The translations under genes and the position numbers were made by a program. A stretch of DNA of 64,000 nt from positions 62,001 through 126,000 of the forward strand of contig WFUF01000027.1 of the NCBI GenBank assembly GCA_015485155.1, given 5' to 3'. Each line of letters opens with the position of its first letter. The first letter of the stretch is position 1. Shown here in pieces: positions 50,686-62,726 of the stretch. The notes under the pieces are model-generated. The model made no database searches and was not told where the DNA came from. It worked only from the letters and a program-made list of their open reading frames with translations. This DNA comes from Robiginitomaculum sp. (GTDB lineage Bacteria; Pseudomonadota; Alphaproteobacteria; Caulobacterales; Maricaulaceae).

Positions 50686-53091
50686 CTAATGGGTCACCAT
50701 GGTATCACCTTCTTCATCACCAGAATCAGCAGCACCAGTAGCAGCCCCCTTGGTATCCTGTTTCCACTCCACCGGCTCCGGTTTTGAGACCAAGGCATGC
50801 TCTAACACCTCATCAAGCGACGAAACAGGGATTATTTCCAGACCATTTTTCACATTGTCCGGAATTTCCTCAAGGTCTTTGGCATTATCCATTGGAATAA
50901 GTACGGTTTTCACCCCGCCGCGCAATGCTGCCAATAATTTTTCCTTTAAGCCACCGATTTCCATCGCCCTGCCGCGAAGGGAGATTTCTCCGGTCATCGC
51001 CACGTCCTTGCGCACCGCAATATTGGTCAAAACCGAGATAATTGCTGTTGCCATGGCAACTCCAGCCGATGGCCCATCCTTAGGAGTTGCACCTTCGGGC
51101 ACATGAACATGAAAATCCGATTTTTTGAACTGTTCTGCGTGAATGCCAAAACTTGCGCCACGGGAGTGGACATAGGAATTAGCCGCAGAAATAGACTCTT
51201 TCATCACATCGCGCAAATTACCAGTAACCGTCATTTTGCCACTACCTGGCATTTGTACAGCCTCAACCGTCAGCAATTCACCGCCGGTTTCTGTCCATGC
51301 CAGCCCGGTGACAATGCCCACCTGATCTTCCTTGTCGGTTTCTCCAAAGGAAAATTTGGGAACACCGGCAAATTCACTTAAATTTTTGCGGGTTACATGA
51401 ACTTCATTGCACTTGGGGCCAGCCAGCTTGCGCACAGCTTTTCTGGCAAGATTAGCCAATTCACGCTCAAGATTGCGCACCCCGGCCTCACGGGTATAAA
51501 GCCGGATTACATCTCGCAATGCCTCATCGTCAATCGACCACTCGTCTTTGCGCAAGCCGTGGTTTTTAATCTGTTTTTCAATCAAATGCCGTCTTGCAAT
51601 CTGCTCTTTTTCGTCTTCAGTATATCCGGAAATACGTATGACTTCCATGCGATCCATCAACGGGCGGGGAATATTCAGAGAATTTGCCGTCGTTACAAAG
51701 AATACATCAGAAAGATTGTAATCCACTTCCAGATAATGATCATTGAAACTGGTGTTTTGCTCTGGATCGAGTACCTCAAGCAGGGCGGCAGATGGATCTC
51801 CTCTAAAATCAGCGCCCATCTTGTCAATCTCATCCAGAAGAAACAATGGATTATTGCTTTTGGCCTTTTTCATTGACTGAATAATCCGTCCCGGCATTGA
51901 GCCAATATAGGTGCGCCGGTGACCGCGAATTTCGGACTCATCCTTGACCCCACCCAGTGAAACCCGGATAAAATTACGTCCGGTGGCTCTGGCGATTGAT
52001 TTGCCAAGAGAGGTTTTTCCCACCCCAGGCGGGCCCACCAAACAAAGAATTGGCCCCTTCACCTTTTTGGTACGGGCCTGCACTGCAAGATGTTCCAAAA
52101 TTCGGTCTTTTACCTTTTCCAGTCCAAAATGATCTTCGTCGAGTATGGATTTGGCCTTGTCCAGATCAATCCGGCTACGGGTTTTTTTGCCCCATGGCAG
52201 ACCCAGAATCCAGTCCAGATAATTGCGAACCACTGTTGATTCTGCTGACATCGGATTCATTTGCCGCAGTTTTTTCAACTCGGCCTCGGCTTTGGACTTT
52301 GCTTCTTTTGACAGCTTGGTTTTAGCAATTTTTTCAGCCAGTTCATCAGCCTCGCCGGGGCTTTCATTTCTGTCACCAAGCTCCCGTTGAATAGCCTTCA
52401 TCTGCTCATTCAAATAGTATTCGCGCTGGGATTTTTCCATTTGACGTTTAACGCGGGAGCGAATTTTCCTCTCCACCTGCAAAACACTGATTTCGCCTTC
52501 CATTTTTTGCAAAACCATCTCCAGCCGGTCGAATACGCTGGTAGTTTCGAGTAATTCCTGCTTTTCGGTCAGCTTTATTGACAAGTGGGCACATATCGAA
52601 TCTGCCAATTTGTTAGGATCAGTAATGTCCTGTATTGCAGTTAGAATATCCGGCGGGATTTTTTTATTCAGCTTTACATATCTCTCAAAGCTGCTCACAG
52701 CGCTTCGCATCATGGCCGTAGTTTCTGCTTCATTGTCGTTTTGTGCTTCAACTAGCTCTATGCCCGCTTCGATATATCCTTCAACCAGATTGAACTCAGT
52801 GGCCCTAGCGCAACCCTCTCCCTCTACCAATACCTTTAAGGTACCATCTGGAAGTTTGAGCAATTGCAGCACTTTGGCCACACAGCCAAAATGATACAAA
52901 TCATCCGACGTAGGATCATCTGTTGCCGGATCAAGCTGCGTGAGCAGTAAAATACGTTTGTCCTTGCCCATTACCTCTTCCAAAGCCTTCATGGACTTTT
53001 CACGGCCAGCGAACAGCGGCACAATCATATGTGGAAACACCACAATGTCGCGCAAGGGAAGCACTGGAAGTGTTTGGTTCTTTTCTGACAT
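50686..53091 (-). CDS. lon: ATP-dependent protease Lon
   Basis: An 801-residue AAA+ serine protease: N-terminal substrate domain TLPVLPLRDIVVFPHMIVPLF, Walker A GPPGVGKTSLGKS, SLGGVKDESEIRGHRRTYIGSMPGRI, protease domain with the Ser in KDGPSAGVAMATAI and Lys in GLKEKLLAALRGG. C-terminal tail is acidic (ADSGDEEGDTMVTH). ATG 53091 starts MSEKNQTLP, the conserved N-terminus. Confidence 0.97.
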   Translation of the reverse strand: MSEKNQTLPVLPLRDIVVFPHMIVPLFAGREKSMKALEEVMGKDKRILLLTQLDPATDDPTSDDLYHFGCVAKVLQLLKLPDGTLKVLVEGEGCARATEFNLVEGYIEAGIELVEAQNDNEAETTAMMRSAVSSFERYVKLNKKIPPDILTAIQDITDPNKLADSICAHLSIKLTEKQELLETTSVFDRLEMVLQKMEGEISVLQVERKIRSRVKRQMEKSQREYYLNEQMKAIQRELGDRNESPGEADELAEKIAKTKLSKEAKSKAEAELKKLRQMNPMSAESTVVRNYLDWILGLPWGKKTRSRIDLDKAKSILDEDHFGLEKVKDRILEHLAVQARTKKVKGPILCLVGPPGVGKTSLGKSIARATGRNFIRVSLGGVKDESEIRGHRRTYIGSMPGRIIQSMKKAKSNNPLFLLDEIDKMGADFRGDPSAALLEVLDPEQNTSFNDHYLEVDYNLSDVFFVTTANSLNIPRPLMDRMEVIRISGYTEDEKEQIARRHLIEKQIKNHGLRKDEWSIDDEALRDVIRLYTREAGVRNLERELANLARKAVRKLAGPKCNEVHVTRKNLSEFAGVPKFSFGETDKEDQVGIVTGLAWTETGGELLTVEAVQMPGSGKMTVTGNLRDVMKESISAANSYVHSRGASFGIHAEQFKKSDFHVHVPEGATPKDGPSAGVAMATAIISVLTNIAVRKDVAMTGEISLRGRAMEIGGLKEKLLAALRGGVKTVLIPMDNAKDLEEIPDNVKNGLEIIPVSSLDEVLEHALVSKPEPVEWKQDTKGAATGAADSGDEEGDTMVTH

Positions 53092-53456
53092 AAATCTACT
53101 CACTATCCTGATCCTTGCCACTATCAGGCAAGACTACGCTGAACTTTAGATCATCACCGTTTACATTGTTTATTGTCTACAATGAATACCTGATGAACTA
53201 TATCTGTTCATTTGTGAGAAGATACAAGACGCACCAATGGTATTTTACAGAGAATCCCACAGGAAAACAGAGTCACGCCCAAAATAACCGGCATATCTGT
53301 ATAAAATGCAAACTTTCAGGAAGCATGATTCATACTGCGCCAAATAGTCTGATCTCATACCCGATGCCGGACGTAAGTCACGACAAAGACAGCACGTTTT
53401 GCAAGATCTCTACTTGCAAATCAGGTTAGACCACAGCAAAACTCAGCAAAATCAGA
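53092..53456. other. Intergenic region between clpX and lon
   Basis: 365 bp without a credible gene; the plus-strand 104-aa track frame lacks protein-like composition and a ribosome site. It should contain the lon promoter, probably heat-shock controlled, but I cannot point to a convincing sigma-32 site. Confidence 0.5.
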
Positions 53457-54731
53457 TCAAGAAGCAACCTTGGGTGTGGTTTTTTTCTTCTTTTCCGCAT
53501 AAATCAGTAATGGCTTTGCCTTGCCCTCAATGACTTCGGCATTGACCACCACCTCTTCCACATCATCATGACCGGGAAGGTCAAACATGGTATCTAGCAA
53601 AACCCCTTCCATGATCGAACGCAAACCCCGTGCGCCAGTCTTGCGCTTGATGGCCTTGCGAGCAACAGCGCTAAGAGCATCTTTGGAGAATGTCAGTTTA
53701 ACGTCCTCCATGGCAAACAGGCTTTCATACTGCTTCATCAAGGCGTTTTTGGGTTCAGTCAAAATAGTGATCAGCGCATCTTCATCCAGATGCTCCAGCG
53801 TTGCAATCACTGGCAGTCGTCCGATAAATTCTGGAATAAGGCCAAACTTCATTAAATCATCTGGCTCAACCTTGCGCAGCAAATCTCCGATTTCCAATTC
53901 CTCATCGTCCTGCACATCCGCACCAAAACCAATACTGGTGCCGCGACCACGCTGGGAAATAACTTTTTCCAGACCGGCAAATGCACCGCCAACCACAAAT
54001 AAAACATCCGTAGTATCAACTTGCAGGAATTCCTGCTGCGGGTGTTTGCGTCCGCCCTGTGGAGGAACCGAAGCCACGGTACCTTCCATAATCTTCAATA
54101 GAGCCTGCTGTACGCCTTCGCCTGATACATCGCGGGTAATCGAAGGATTATCAGATTTGCGGCTGATTTTGTCGACCTCATCAATATAGACAATGCCCCG
54201 TTGTGCGCGCTCCACATTATAATCCGAAGCCTGTAACAGCTTCAGAATAATGTTCTCCACGTCCTCACCCACATATCCGGCCTCGGTCAAAGTGGTGGCA
54301 TCGGCCATAGTAAATGGCACGTCCAGAATTCGGGCCAGAGTCTGTGCCAGAAGGGTTTTTCCGCACCCGGTAGGGCCAATCAGCAAAATATTGGACTTTG
54401 CCAGTTCCACATCAGAATTCTGTGAAACATGGTTCAGGCGTTTATAATGATTGTGAACTGCCACCGACAACACCCGCTTAGCCGCTGATTGCCCGATCAC
54501 ATAATCATTCAGCACATCGCAGATATCCTGGGGGGTTGGCACGCCTTCCTGGGACTTGACCAGTGAGCCTTTGGCCTCTTCGCGGATGATATCCATGCAC
54601 AGCTCAACGCACTCATCACATATGAATACGGTTGGCCCGGCAATTAGTTTGCGCACCTCATGCTGGCTCTTGCCGCAAAAAGAGCAATAAAGCGTACTCT
54701 TTGAATCGCCGGTTTTATCAGACTTGCTCAT
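53457..54731 (-). CDS. clpX: ATP-dependent Clp protease ATP-binding subunit ClpX
   Basis: A 424-residue unfoldase: N-terminal zinc domain [26 protein letters not shown], Walker [19 protein letters not shown], Walker [12 protein letters not shown], the pore loop [13 protein letters not shown] (GYVG) and [13 protein letters not shown]. Feeds substrates to ClpP encoded upstream. 201 bp separate the two genes. Confidence 0.97.
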   Translation of the reverse strand: MSKSDKTGDSKSTLYCSFCGKSQHEVRKLIAGPTVFICDECVELCMDIIREEAKGSLVKSQEGVPTPQDICDVLNDYVIGQSAAKRVLSVAVHNHYKRLNHVSQNSDVELAKSNILLIGPTGCGKTLLAQTLARILDVPFTMADATTLTEAGYVGEDVENIILKLLQASDYNVERAQRGIVYIDEVDKISRKSDNPSITRDVSGEGVQQALLKIMEGTVASVPPQGGRKHPQQEFLQVDTTDVLFVVGGAFAGLEKVISQRGRGTSIGFGADVQDDEELEIGDLLRKVEPDDLMKFGLIPEFIGRLPVIATLEHLDEDALITILTEPKNALMKQYESLFAMEDVKLTFSKDALSAVARKAIKRKTGARGLRSIMEGVLLDTMFDLPGHDDVEEVVVNAEVIEGKAKPLLIYAEKKKKTTPKVAS

Positions 54732-54932
54732 AATATTACTCCAGTTAGGCCAACATAACGGGGGTTGTAAAGCCCCGCAACTCTTTCACTTAAGAGGACA
54801 CCCTCTTAGAAGCCAATGCAAATATAATGCCGTATCAGATTGAAAAAATAATAAACAATATAGGTCAATGCTTAATTTTCAGCCATGTTACAAGGCCATT
54901 TGCATTTATATCGCCCTGTTTGCCTCCTGTTT

Positions 54933-55553
54933 TTAAGCAGCTTTGCCGCCGCGTTTTTCATATACTTCGTCGATTAAACCAAATTTCTTTGCCTCATCTG
55001 AGGACATGAAATGATCTCGATCAAGGGTTTTTTCGATCACGTCATATTTTTGCCCGGTATGTTTTACATAAATCTCATTAAGGCGTTTTTTGACTTTCTG
55101 AATATCCTCGGCATGGCGCACAATATCTGAAGCCTGCCCCTGAAACCCGCCAGATGGCTGGTGAACCATGATCCGGGCATTTGGCGTAGCAAAACGCATG
55201 CCCTTGGCACCGCCTGCGAGCAATAAGGAACCCATGCTGGCCGCCTGTCCAATACAGGCGGTTGAAACCGGAGAATTGATATATTGCATGGTATCATAAA
55301 TCGCCAGACCAGCAGTAACCACGCCACCTGGAGAATTGATATACATGGAAATTTCTTTTTTCGGATTTTCGGACTCAAGAAACAGTAATTGTGCCGTCAC
55401 CAGTGAAGCCATACCATCTTCGACCTGCCCGGTCAGAAAAATGATCCGTTCCTTTAGCAGTCGCGAAAAAATATCGTAACTACGCTCGCCCCTGCTGGTT
55501 TGATCGACCACCATGGGTACCAAATTCATCATAACTTCTTGCGGGTCTCTCAT
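54933..55553 (-). CDS. clpP: ATP-dependent Clp protease proteolytic subunit
   Basis: A 206-residue serine peptidase: nucleophile in [16 protein letters not shown], histidine in [14 protein letters not shown], aspartate in TLDRDHFMS. Short N-terminal propeptide region. [20 protein letters not shown] is the typical start; ATG codons at residues 8-9 are alternatives to 55553. Confidence 0.97.
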   Translation of the reverse strand: MRDPQEVMMNLVPMVVDQTSRGERSYDIFSRLLKERIIFLTGQVEDGMASLVTAQLLFLESENPKKEISMYINSPGGVVTAGLAIYDTMQYINSPVSTACIGQAASMGSLLLAGGAKGMRFATPNARIMVHQPSGGFQGQASDIVRHAEDIQKVKKRLNEIYVKHTGQKYDVIEKTLDRDHFMSSDEAKKFGLIDEVYEKRGGKAA

Positions 55554-55802
55554 TTAGGCTTCCTGCTGCTTTATCCAATCAAATATCCAAAGACATATTG
55601 TACGCTGTCTATAGATTCGCAAGTGGAACCGCAGAAAGTGGTGAATTAGTTAAGAGACGCCAAGCAAGCCACATTTATCCACAAAAAATTGCTGTTAACA
55701 GCCTAATACGCCCCCAAAAGGCAAAAATTATGAAGCAGCCTCATTTTGCAGCGAAATGTCATGCCGGGTCCCGCCCACCTTATCCGCTTTGTCCAATTAG
55801 CT

Positions 55803-57464
55803 TCATTTAAAAATACCCGGCAAATCAAGACCAAGCTCTTTTGCGCAATCGGTGGCAATTTCATATCCTGCATCAGCATGGCGCATTACCCCAGTAGCCG
55901 GGTCATTCCACAATACCCGGCGCAGACGCTGCTCGGCTTCGGTACTACCGTCTGCCACCACTACCATTCCTGAGTGTTGTGAGTAACCAATACCAACCCC
56001 GCCACCGTGATGAATACTGACCCATGTGGCACCCGAAGCAGTATTTAGCAATGCGTTTAACAAGGGCCAGTCAGCTACCGCATCGGAGCCATCTTTCATC
56101 GCCTCGGTTTCACGATTGGGGCTGGCCACTGAACCGCTATCCAGATGATCACGCCCAATGACTACAGGTGCTGATAATTCGCCGCTGGCCACCATTTCAT
56201 TAAACGCCACGCCCAGGCGATCCCTCTGACCAAGGCCAACCCAGCAAATGCGCGCAGGCAAGCCTTGAAACTGAATGCGATCACGGGCCATGTCCAGCCA
56301 GTTATGCAAGTGCTTATCATCGGGGATAAGCTCCTTCACCTTTGCGTCGGTCTTGTAAATGTCCTGTGGATCCCCTGATAATGCCGCCCACCGGAAAGGC
56401 CCAACCCCCCTACAGAATAATGGCCGGATATAGGCCGGGACAAAGCCCGGAAAATCAAAGGCATTTTGCAAACCCTCATCCAGCGCCACCTGGCGGATAT
56501 TATTGCCATAATCAAAGGTGGGAATACCACGCTCATGAAATGCCAACATGGCTTCCACCTGTATACGCATGCTTTTTCGTGCCGCCCGTTCTACACTGGA
56601 GGGGTCATTGGCCCGCGCCTGTTCCCATTGCTTTAATGACCAACCAAGCGGCAAATAGCCATTGACCGGATCATGAGCGCTGGTCTGATCAGTTACTGCA
56701 TCAGGCCATATGCCGCGCTCTACCAGTTCCGGGAATACTTTTGCAGCATTGCCGAGCAGGCCAACTGACACCGGCTTGTCGGATTCATTGATCATTGCCA
56801 GCGCTTCATCAAGATCATTGGTAAACTCATCCAGATAACCCGATTCAATACGCATCTGAATACGCGAGGGCTGACACTCTACCGCCAACATGCTGGCCCC
56901 GGCCATGGTTGCCGCCAGCGGTTGTGCGCCCCCCATACCACCAAGCCCGCCGGTTAATATCCATTTACCGCGCAAATCGTCGCCAAAATGCTGACGGCCC
57001 ATCTCGACGAATGTCTCATAGGTTCCCTGCACGATGCCTTGTGAGCCAATATATATCCACGAGCCAGCGGTCATCTGCCCGTACATCATCAGCCCGGCCT
57101 TATCCAGCTTGTGAAAATGCTCCCAATCAGCCCATTTGCCAACAAGATTGGAGTTGGCAATCAGAACCCTAGGCGCATTCTCATGAGTACGAAATACACC
57201 CACCGGCTTGCCAGATTGCACAAGCAGGGTTTGGTCAATTTCGAGCTTTCGCAGTGAAGAAACAATCTGATCATAACTTTCCCAATTGCGCGCCGCCCGG
57301 CCAATACCACCATAAACCACTAACTCCTGAGGATTTTCCGCCACCGCCTGATCAAGATTATTCATCAACATCCGCAAGGCCGCCTCCGTAAGCCAGCTTT
57401 TTGCTGACAGCTCATTTCCTGTGGCGGCCCTGATAATTCTGGAATTGTCAATAAGTTGGCTCAT
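55803..57464 (-). CDS. hutU: Urocanate hydratase
   Basis: Second step of histidine degradation, urocanate to imidazolone propionate, using NAD as electrophile. The 553 residues carry [45 protein letters not shown], and the NAD/active-site [14 protein letters not shown] with [12 protein letters not shown]. Length is standard. Last gene of hutI-hutH-hutG-hutU, overlapping hutG by 4 bp. Confidence 0.97.
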   Translation of the reverse strand: MSQLIDNSRIIRAATGNELSAKSWLTEAALRMLMNNLDQAVAENPQELVVYGGIGRAARNWESYDQIVSSLRKLEIDQTLLVQSGKPVGVFRTHENAPRVLIANSNLVGKWADWEHFHKLDKAGLMMYGQMTAGSWIYIGSQGIVQGTYETFVEMGRQHFGDDLRGKWILTGGLGGMGGAQPLAATMAGASMLAVECQPSRIQMRIESGYLDEFTNDLDEALAMINESDKPVSVGLLGNAAKVFPELVERGIWPDAVTDQTSAHDPVNGYLPLGWSLKQWEQARANDPSSVERAARKSMRIQVEAMLAFHERGIPTFDYGNNIRQVALDEGLQNAFDFPGFVPAYIRPLFCRGVGPFRWAALSGDPQDIYKTDAKVKELIPDDKHLHNWLDMARDRIQFQGLPARICWVGLGQRDRLGVAFNEMVASGELSAPVVIGRDHLDSGSVASPNRETEAMKDGSDAVADWPLLNALLNTASGATWVSIHHGGGVGIGYSQHSGMVVVADGSTEAEQRLRRVLWNDPATGVMRHADAGYEIATDCAKELGLDLPGIFK

Positions 57465-58270
57465 CTCATTGTTTCCTTTGATTTTCCATGCCAGTTATTA
57501 AGGTTCGCTATAAGTGATTTTAATGGTTTTTGCACCGCACGGGCCTGCTTGTCATCAAAATCAAGAAACTCATCCTCATTCATATATATCTGCTGTGAGA
57601 TTTCCAGTTGCAGGGCATGAATATTATTCGATGGCCTGCCATAGTTTCTGGTAATCCAGCCCCCCTTAAAACGTTGATCCCGTACAAATGAGAACCCGGA
57701 AGAAGCCAAAATATCAACCACCATTTCCGCCAGCTCAGTCCCGCAGGATGCCCCTGAAAATGTACCAAGATTAAAATCCGGTAGCACCCCGTTAAACAGA
57801 CGCGGAACCCTGCTCTTAATTGAGTGACAATCAAGTAATATGCAAAACCCTAGCCTCGATTTTATCCGCTCAATCTGTGTGCGTAATTGTTGATGATAGG
57901 GAATAAAAAACTGTTGCTTTCGCCTGTTGATTTGCCCTGTATCCGGCCCGCACCCATCATTATAAATATCATCCCCGGCAAAGGTGCTTATGGGGCACAA
58001 TCCGGTCCCCTCCTGGCCGGGATAAAGATCAGTCCCTTCTGGATCACGGTTCAAATCCACCACATAGCGTGAATAATTGGCCTGCAACCAACTTACACTA
58101 GTCTTTGCAAATTCGTATAGCCTGGGCACATGCCAGTCCGTATCAACTAGTGATCGTCCGGTTTCATTTAGCGTGCACAGGATATTTTCGGGGATAAAAG
58201 TTCCTGAATGTGGAAAATTCAGCAATATCGGCCCGTCAAATTCCTGCAAATTATAAAGCGGTGGGCTCAT
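57461..58270 (-). CDS. hutG: N-formylglutamate deformylase
   Basis: A 269-residue N-formylglutamate amidohydrolase-family protein: [51 protein letters not shown] and [11 protein letters not shown]. This family hydrolyses N-formylglutamate to glutamate and formate, so the route should need formiminoglutamate deiminase (HutF), not seen in this window. The formate could feed the FdsGBA enzyme. ATG 58270 starts just after the hutH stop; the track start would overlap it. Confidence 0.92.
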   Translation of the reverse strand: MSPPLYNLQEFDGPILLNFPHSGTFIPENILCTLNETGRSLVDTDWHVPRLYEFAKTSVSWLQANYSRYVVDLNRDPEGTDLYPGQEGTGLCPISTFAGDDIYNDGCGPDTGQINRRKQQFFIPYHQQLRTQIERIKSRLGFCILLDCHSIKSRVPRLFNGVLPDFNLGTFSGASCGTELAEMVVDILASSGFSFVRDQRFKGGWITRNYGRPSNNIHALQLEISQQIYMNEDEFLDFDDKQARAVQKPLKSLIANLNNWHGKSKETMR

Positions 58271-58275
58271 ACCGG

Positions 58276-59838
58276 CTAGTCCTTGGATGTTTCCGGGCAT
58301 ATTTCTGGCAACAAGCCTTGCACCTCTGGCAGAGAAGACAAATTACCCTGAATAATCATTTGTTTAACCCGCGTAATATCCGGTGACATCAAGCGATCAT
58401 CATCAAGAACCGGGATTTGCGCACGAATGGCCGAACGAACCGCCTGTAATGGAGCTGAGGACGGGATGGCGTTGTTTTCATGCAGATCAAGTCCCTGACA
58501 GGCTGCCAGCAATTCAATGGCCACCACATGCGCAGCATTATCAGCCATTAGCGCCAATCTGCGCGCACCGTGGGTAGCCATGGAGACATGATCCTCCTGA
58601 TTGGCTGAAGTGGGGATACTGTCTACTACTGCTGGAAATGCGCTTTGCTTGTTCTCCGAGACCAGAGCAGCCGCAGTTACCTGCGCTATCATAAACCCGG
58701 AGTTCAGCCCCGGATCAGGAGTAAGGAATGCCGGTAATTCACTTAATGCCGGATCCACCAGCATTGCTGTGCGCCGCTCTGACATTGAACCTGTTTCGCA
58801 TAAGGACACCGCGATCTGTTCGGCCGCAAACCCAACCGGCTCGGCATGAAAGTTTCCTCCGGACACTGCATCCTGCTCTTCAGGAAAAATCAGCGGATTG
58901 TCGGTAACGCCATTGGATTCCCGCCCCAATACCATGGAGGCATGGGACAGGCTGTCGAGTATCGCGCCCATTACCTGCGGCTGACAGCGCAGGCAATACG
59001 GGTCTTGCACCTTGTCACAATCCTGATGACTATCTGCTATGGGACTGTTCTCAAGTAATTTGCGATATCCGTCGGCAACTTTAATCTGTCCCTCTTGCCC
59101 CCTGACTTCATGGATTCTGGCATCAAATGGCGTATGAGACCCGCGCATGGCCTCCACCGACAGCGCCCCGGCCAGCATTGCGCCATAAAATACATTTCTT
59201 GCGCCATAAAGACCATTTAGGGCAAGTGATGTTGAAACCTGAGTTCCATTTAACAGGGCCAGGCCTTCCTTGGCCTTTAATTGAACCGGATGCAGGCCAG
59301 CCTTGGACAGAGCTTCAGCCGCAGGCATTTTCACCCCGTTAATACGGGCGAAACCCTCACCAATCATGGCCGCAGCCAAATGTGAAAGCGGAGCCAGATC
59401 ACCCGAAGCACCCACTGAGCCCTGCGATGGTATAACCGGGTAAATTTCGCGATCCAACATGTCCACGAGCAGTTTCAGTGTCGGTATTTGTACACCGGAA
59501 AATCCGCGCATTAAACTGGCCAGTTTCATTACCATAACCAGTCTGGTTACCGGCTCTGACAATGAGGGGCCAACCCCTGCGCAATGGGAAAGCACGATTT
59601 TACGTTGCAGATTGTCAAGATCCTCATCACGAATACGGGTATTGGCCAATTTACCAAAGCCGGTATTCACACCGTAAACCGTCTGCCCCCTTGCCAGAAT
59701 TTCGGCAATGGAATCAGCACTTGCCTGCGCATGATCCCAGTGCTCTTTTTCAAAACTGACCTTGTGAACCCCGCCAAGAATTTTTTGCCAGTCCTGATGC
59801 TCTATGGCACCCGGTTTTAGTTTGATTGATTGTTCCAT
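58276..59838 (-). CDS. hutH: Histidine ammonia-lyase
   Basis: First step of histidine degradation. 520 residues with the MIO-forming Ala-Ser-Gly at 144-146 in [31 protein letters not shown] near 55, [13 protein letters not shown] and [17 protein letters not shown] 59838 lies 1 bp after the hutI stop and is preferred to the track's far-upstream start. Confidence 0.97.
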   Translation of the reverse strand: MEQSIKLKPGAIEHQDWQKILGGVHKVSFEKEHWDHAQASADSIAEILARGQTVYGVNTGFGKLANTRIRDEDLDNLQRKIVLSHCAGVGPSLSEPVTRLVMVMKLASLMRGFSGVQIPTLKLLVDMLDREIYPVIPSQGSVGASGDLAPLSHLAAAMIGEGFARINGVKMPAAEALSKAGLHPVQLKAKEGLALLNGTQVSTSLALNGLYGARNVFYGAMLAGALSVEAMRGSHTPFDARIHEVRGQEGQIKVADGYRKLLENSPIADSHQDCDKVQDPYCLRCQPQVMGAILDSLSHASMVLGRESNGVTDNPLIFPEEQDAVSGGNFHAEPVGFAAEQIAVSLCETGSMSERRTAMLVDPALSELPAFLTPDPGLNSGFMIAQVTAAALVSENKQSAFPAVVDSIPTSANQEDHVSMATHGARRLALMADNAAHVVAIELLAACQGLDLHENNAIPSSAPLQAVRSAIRAQIPVLDDDRLMSPDITRVKQMIIQGNLSSLPEVQGLLPEICPETSKD

Positions 59839-59839
59839 T

Positions 59840-61045
59840 TTACACTCTTTCACAATCTGGAACCTGCCCGAAGCTGTAAGCCAACTGCACCGGATGATCA
59901 AAATCCCACACCCGCAAATCAGCCACAAACCCGGGGGAAATCTGTCCGAATGTCTTGTGCAGACCCAAAGCCGCAGCCCCATGGCGGGTTACACTCAGCA
60001 AAGCCTCATCTACGGTAAGGCCAAACAAGGTGCATGCCATATTCACCATTAACACAAGGTTGGTAGTTGGCGATGATCCGGGATTGCAATCAGTTGCCAC
60101 AGCCATTGGCACCCCGTGTTCGCGTAATAAATCAACAGGCGGCTTTCTGGTTTCATTCAAAAAATAAAATGCTCCGGGCAATAATACCGCAATGGTTCCG
60201 GCATCGGCCATGGCCTTGGCACCTGCAGAATCCAGATATTCCAGATGATCGCATGACAAGGCACCAAATTCTGCAGCCATGCCCGCACCATGGCTGTTGG
60301 AAAGCTGTTCTGCATGCAGTCGCACCGGCAGAGCCAAATCAGCAGCTTTTTCAAATATCCTCCTGGTTTGCGCTAGAGAAAAACCGATATTCTCACAAAA
60401 TACATCAACCGCATCCACCAGACCAAGGCGCGCTGCCTCGGGGAGCATTTCACCAATCACCAGATCAACATAGCAATCCGCACGAGAAGCAAATTCCGGC
60501 GGCACCGCATGCGCACCCAAAAATGAGGTAACAACCTGCACCCGCAAGCGCTCGGCCAAAGTCCGTGCAACCTGCAACATCTTTATTTCAGTTTCCGTAT
60601 TTAACCCATAGCCGGACTTGATCTCGACACTTCCCACCCCCAGGGCAATCATTTGCTCAAGCCGGGTGCTGGATACTGCAAACAATTGCTCAAAATCTGC
60701 TTTGCGGGTTTCTTTGACCGTAGACAGGATACCGCCACCTGCGGCTGCTATTTGTGCGTAACTTAAGCCTTGCAGCCTTTGCTCAAATTCTTTTGAGCGA
60801 TCACCGCCATAAACAAGATGAGTATGACAATCAATAAATGCCGGTAACACCCAGCGCCCGCCAAGATCCAGATCCTGCCAGCTTGCATATTGTTGCGGAA
60901 GTTCAGACTCGACACCAACCCATTTGATGACCCGTTCCTGTATGACTATGGCGCCATCGCGTATAATTCCTATACCCGGTAAGGCATTTTGCATGCTTGC
61001 CAGATGGCAGTTCTTTAATACTTGTTTTTGCTGTGCAGCACTCAT
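59840..61045 (-). CDS. hutI: Imidazolonepropionase
   Basis: Third step of histidine degradation, an amidohydrolase of 401 residues: [18 protein letters not shown] (metal HxH), [55 protein letters not shown]. First gene of the operon; no HutC-type repressor is adjacent. Confidence 0.96.
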   Translation of the reverse strand: MSAAQQKQVLKNCHLASMQNALPGIGIIRDGAIVIQERVIKWVGVESELPQQYASWQDLDLGGRWVLPAFIDCHTHLVYGGDRSKEFEQRLQGLSYAQIAAAGGGILSTVKETRKADFEQLFAVSSTRLEQMIALGVGSVEIKSGYGLNTETEIKMLQVARTLAERLRVQVVTSFLGAHAVPPEFASRADCYVDLVIGEMLPEAARLGLVDAVDVFCENIGFSLAQTRRIFEKAADLALPVRLHAEQLSNSHGAGMAAEFGALSCDHLEYLDSAGAKAMADAGTIAVLLPGAFYFLNETRKPPVDLLREHGVPMAVATDCNPGSSPTTNLVLMVNMACTLFGLTVDEALLSVTRHGAAALGLHKTFGQISPGFVADLRVWDFDHPVQLAYSFGQVPDCERV

Positions 61046-61334
61046 GCCCGTTGCTAACTTTGTAATTATTCATTGGCAAGCATTTTCATTCTGAACAATC
61101 TACCGATACAGTTTCTCCGGCCGAAAGTAGAGAGAAACCTACACCCTTTCTCCTGGTTCAGATAAAAATCATTGCACCATTTTCGTCATTCCGGAGGTTT
61201 TTGTTTAGTTCGAAGGCGTGATGGGTTTTACGTTTCTTACAATTTGGTCATGAATCCCCTCTTTAGGCTCAGGCTTCTTGCCGCCATGGATTTAGCTGTT
61301 TACCGTGCCGGTGATTCAAGTTGGGAGGGTTTCA

Positions 61335-62726
61335 ATGAAGGCACGTTATTTTGACGCAATGGTTATCGGGATGGGGCTGCTGCTGGCATCTTCTGCCGTG
61401 GCCAGGGCAGATAAGGATGTTTATCCTTCCACTTACAAACCAATTCCATCTTCTGATACTATCTTGCAAAATGCCACCGTATTTGATGGTATTGGCGGCA
61501 AATTCACCAAAACTGATGTTTACTTTGCCAATGGAAAAATTAAGAAAATTGGCAAGGACTTACCGGTAGCAGATGGTACAAAAGTCATTGATGCTACCGG
61601 CAAATGGGTAACACCTGGAATTATTGATATTCATTCGCATTTGGGAGTGTACCCATCACCAAGCGTTGGTGCCCATAGTGACGGCAATGAGGTTACATCG
61701 CCGATTACTTCTGAAATTTCTGCCGAACATGGTGTCTGGCCACAGGATCCCGGATTTAACCGGGCCAGAGCAGGAGGGGTAACCTCAATGTTAATCCTGC
61801 CAGGTTCTGCCAACCTGTTCGGAGGGCGTGGCGTGGTGTTAAAAAATGTTCCATCCAGAACCGTACAAGGCATGAAGTTTCCTGATGCCCCTTATGCCTT
61901 AAAAATGGCTTGTGGTGAAAATCCGAAACGGGTTTATGGGCAAAAGGGTGGCCCTGGATCACGAATGGGAAATTTTTCCGGATACCGGAAAAACTGGATC
62001 AAGGCCACAGAATATCGGGCCAAATGGGAAAAGTATGAAGCTGATCTGGCTGCGGCAAAAAAAGATGATAAAAAACTGCCATCTCCACCAGCCAGAAACC
62101 TGCAGCTTGAAACCCTGGTCGGTGTTCTTGATGATGAAATCAAAATAAACATGCATTGCTATCGCGCTGATGAAATGGCGCAAGTAATTGATATGTCAAA
62201 GGAGTTTGGCTATAAAATAACTACTTTTCACCATGCTATCGAAGCCTATAAAATAGCTGATATATTAGCTGAAAACGGTATTTGTGCTGCAATGTGGGCT
62301 GACTGGGGAGGCTTTAAGATGGAAGCCTATGACTCGGTTCGCGAAAATATTCCGATGATTGAGCGTGCAGGGGGCTGTGCCATTGTCCACTCCGACAGCG
62401 CAGCAGGTATTCAGCGACTTTATCAGGAGGCCGCCAAGGCGCTGGCTGATGGACGCAAGGCCGGGATCAATATCAGTGACGCAGATGCGTGGGCATGGCT
62501 AACCAGCAATCCGGCAAAGGCTATGGGCATTGCTGACAAGACCGGGTCGCTGGAAACAGGCAAAAACGCTGATATTGTGCTGTGGAACGCCAACCCTTTT
62601 ACAATTCGGGCTCGCCCTGAACAGGTATTTATTGATGGCGCCTTGTTATACGATATAAACGATCCGTCTCTTAGGGCGGTTTCTGATTTTGAATTGGGCC
62701 AGCCTGGTGAAGGAGATGTAAAATGA
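61335..62726 (+). CDS. Exported metal-dependent amidohydrolase
   Basis: A 463-residue periplasmic hydrolase with a signal peptide (GMGLLLASSAVARA). Metal ligands are complete: HxH in GIIDIHSHLGVYPSP, later NMHCYRADEMAQ and TTFHHAIEAYKIAD, and HSDSAAGIQR for the aspartate. C-terminal TSNPAKAMGIADKTGSLETGKNADIVLWN is the amidohydrolase composite domain. ATG 61335 follows GGGAGGG. It is coupled (4-bp overlap) to a paralogue. Such pairs probably hydrolyse dipeptides or amides outside the cytoplasm. Confidence 0.9.
   Translation: MKARYFDAMVIGMGLLLASSAVARADKDVYPSTYKPIPSSDTILQNATVFDGIGGKFTKTDVYFANGKIKKIGKDLPVADGTKVIDATGKWVTPGIIDIHSHLGVYPSPSVGAHSDGNEVTSPITSEISAEHGVWPQDPGFNRARAGGVTSMLILPGSANLFGGRGVVLKNVPSRTVQGMKFPDAPYALKMACGENPKRVYGQKGGPGSRMGNFSGYRKNWIKATEYRAKWEKYEADLAAAKKDDKKLPSPPARNLQLETLVGVLDDEIKINMHCYRADEMAQVIDMSKEFGYKITTFHHAIEAYKIADILAENGICAAMWADWGGFKMEAYDSVRENIPMIERAGGCAIVHSDSAAGIQRLYQEAAKALADGRKAGINISDADAWAWLTSNPAKAMGIADKTGSLETGKNADIVLWNANPFTIRARPEQVFIDGALLYDINDPSLRAVSDFELGQPGEGDVK

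Noticed and set aside
53115-53429. 104-aa plus-strand ORF between lon and clpX
   Set aside because: Composition is not protein-like, there is no ribosome site, and it would be antisense to the lon promoter region.
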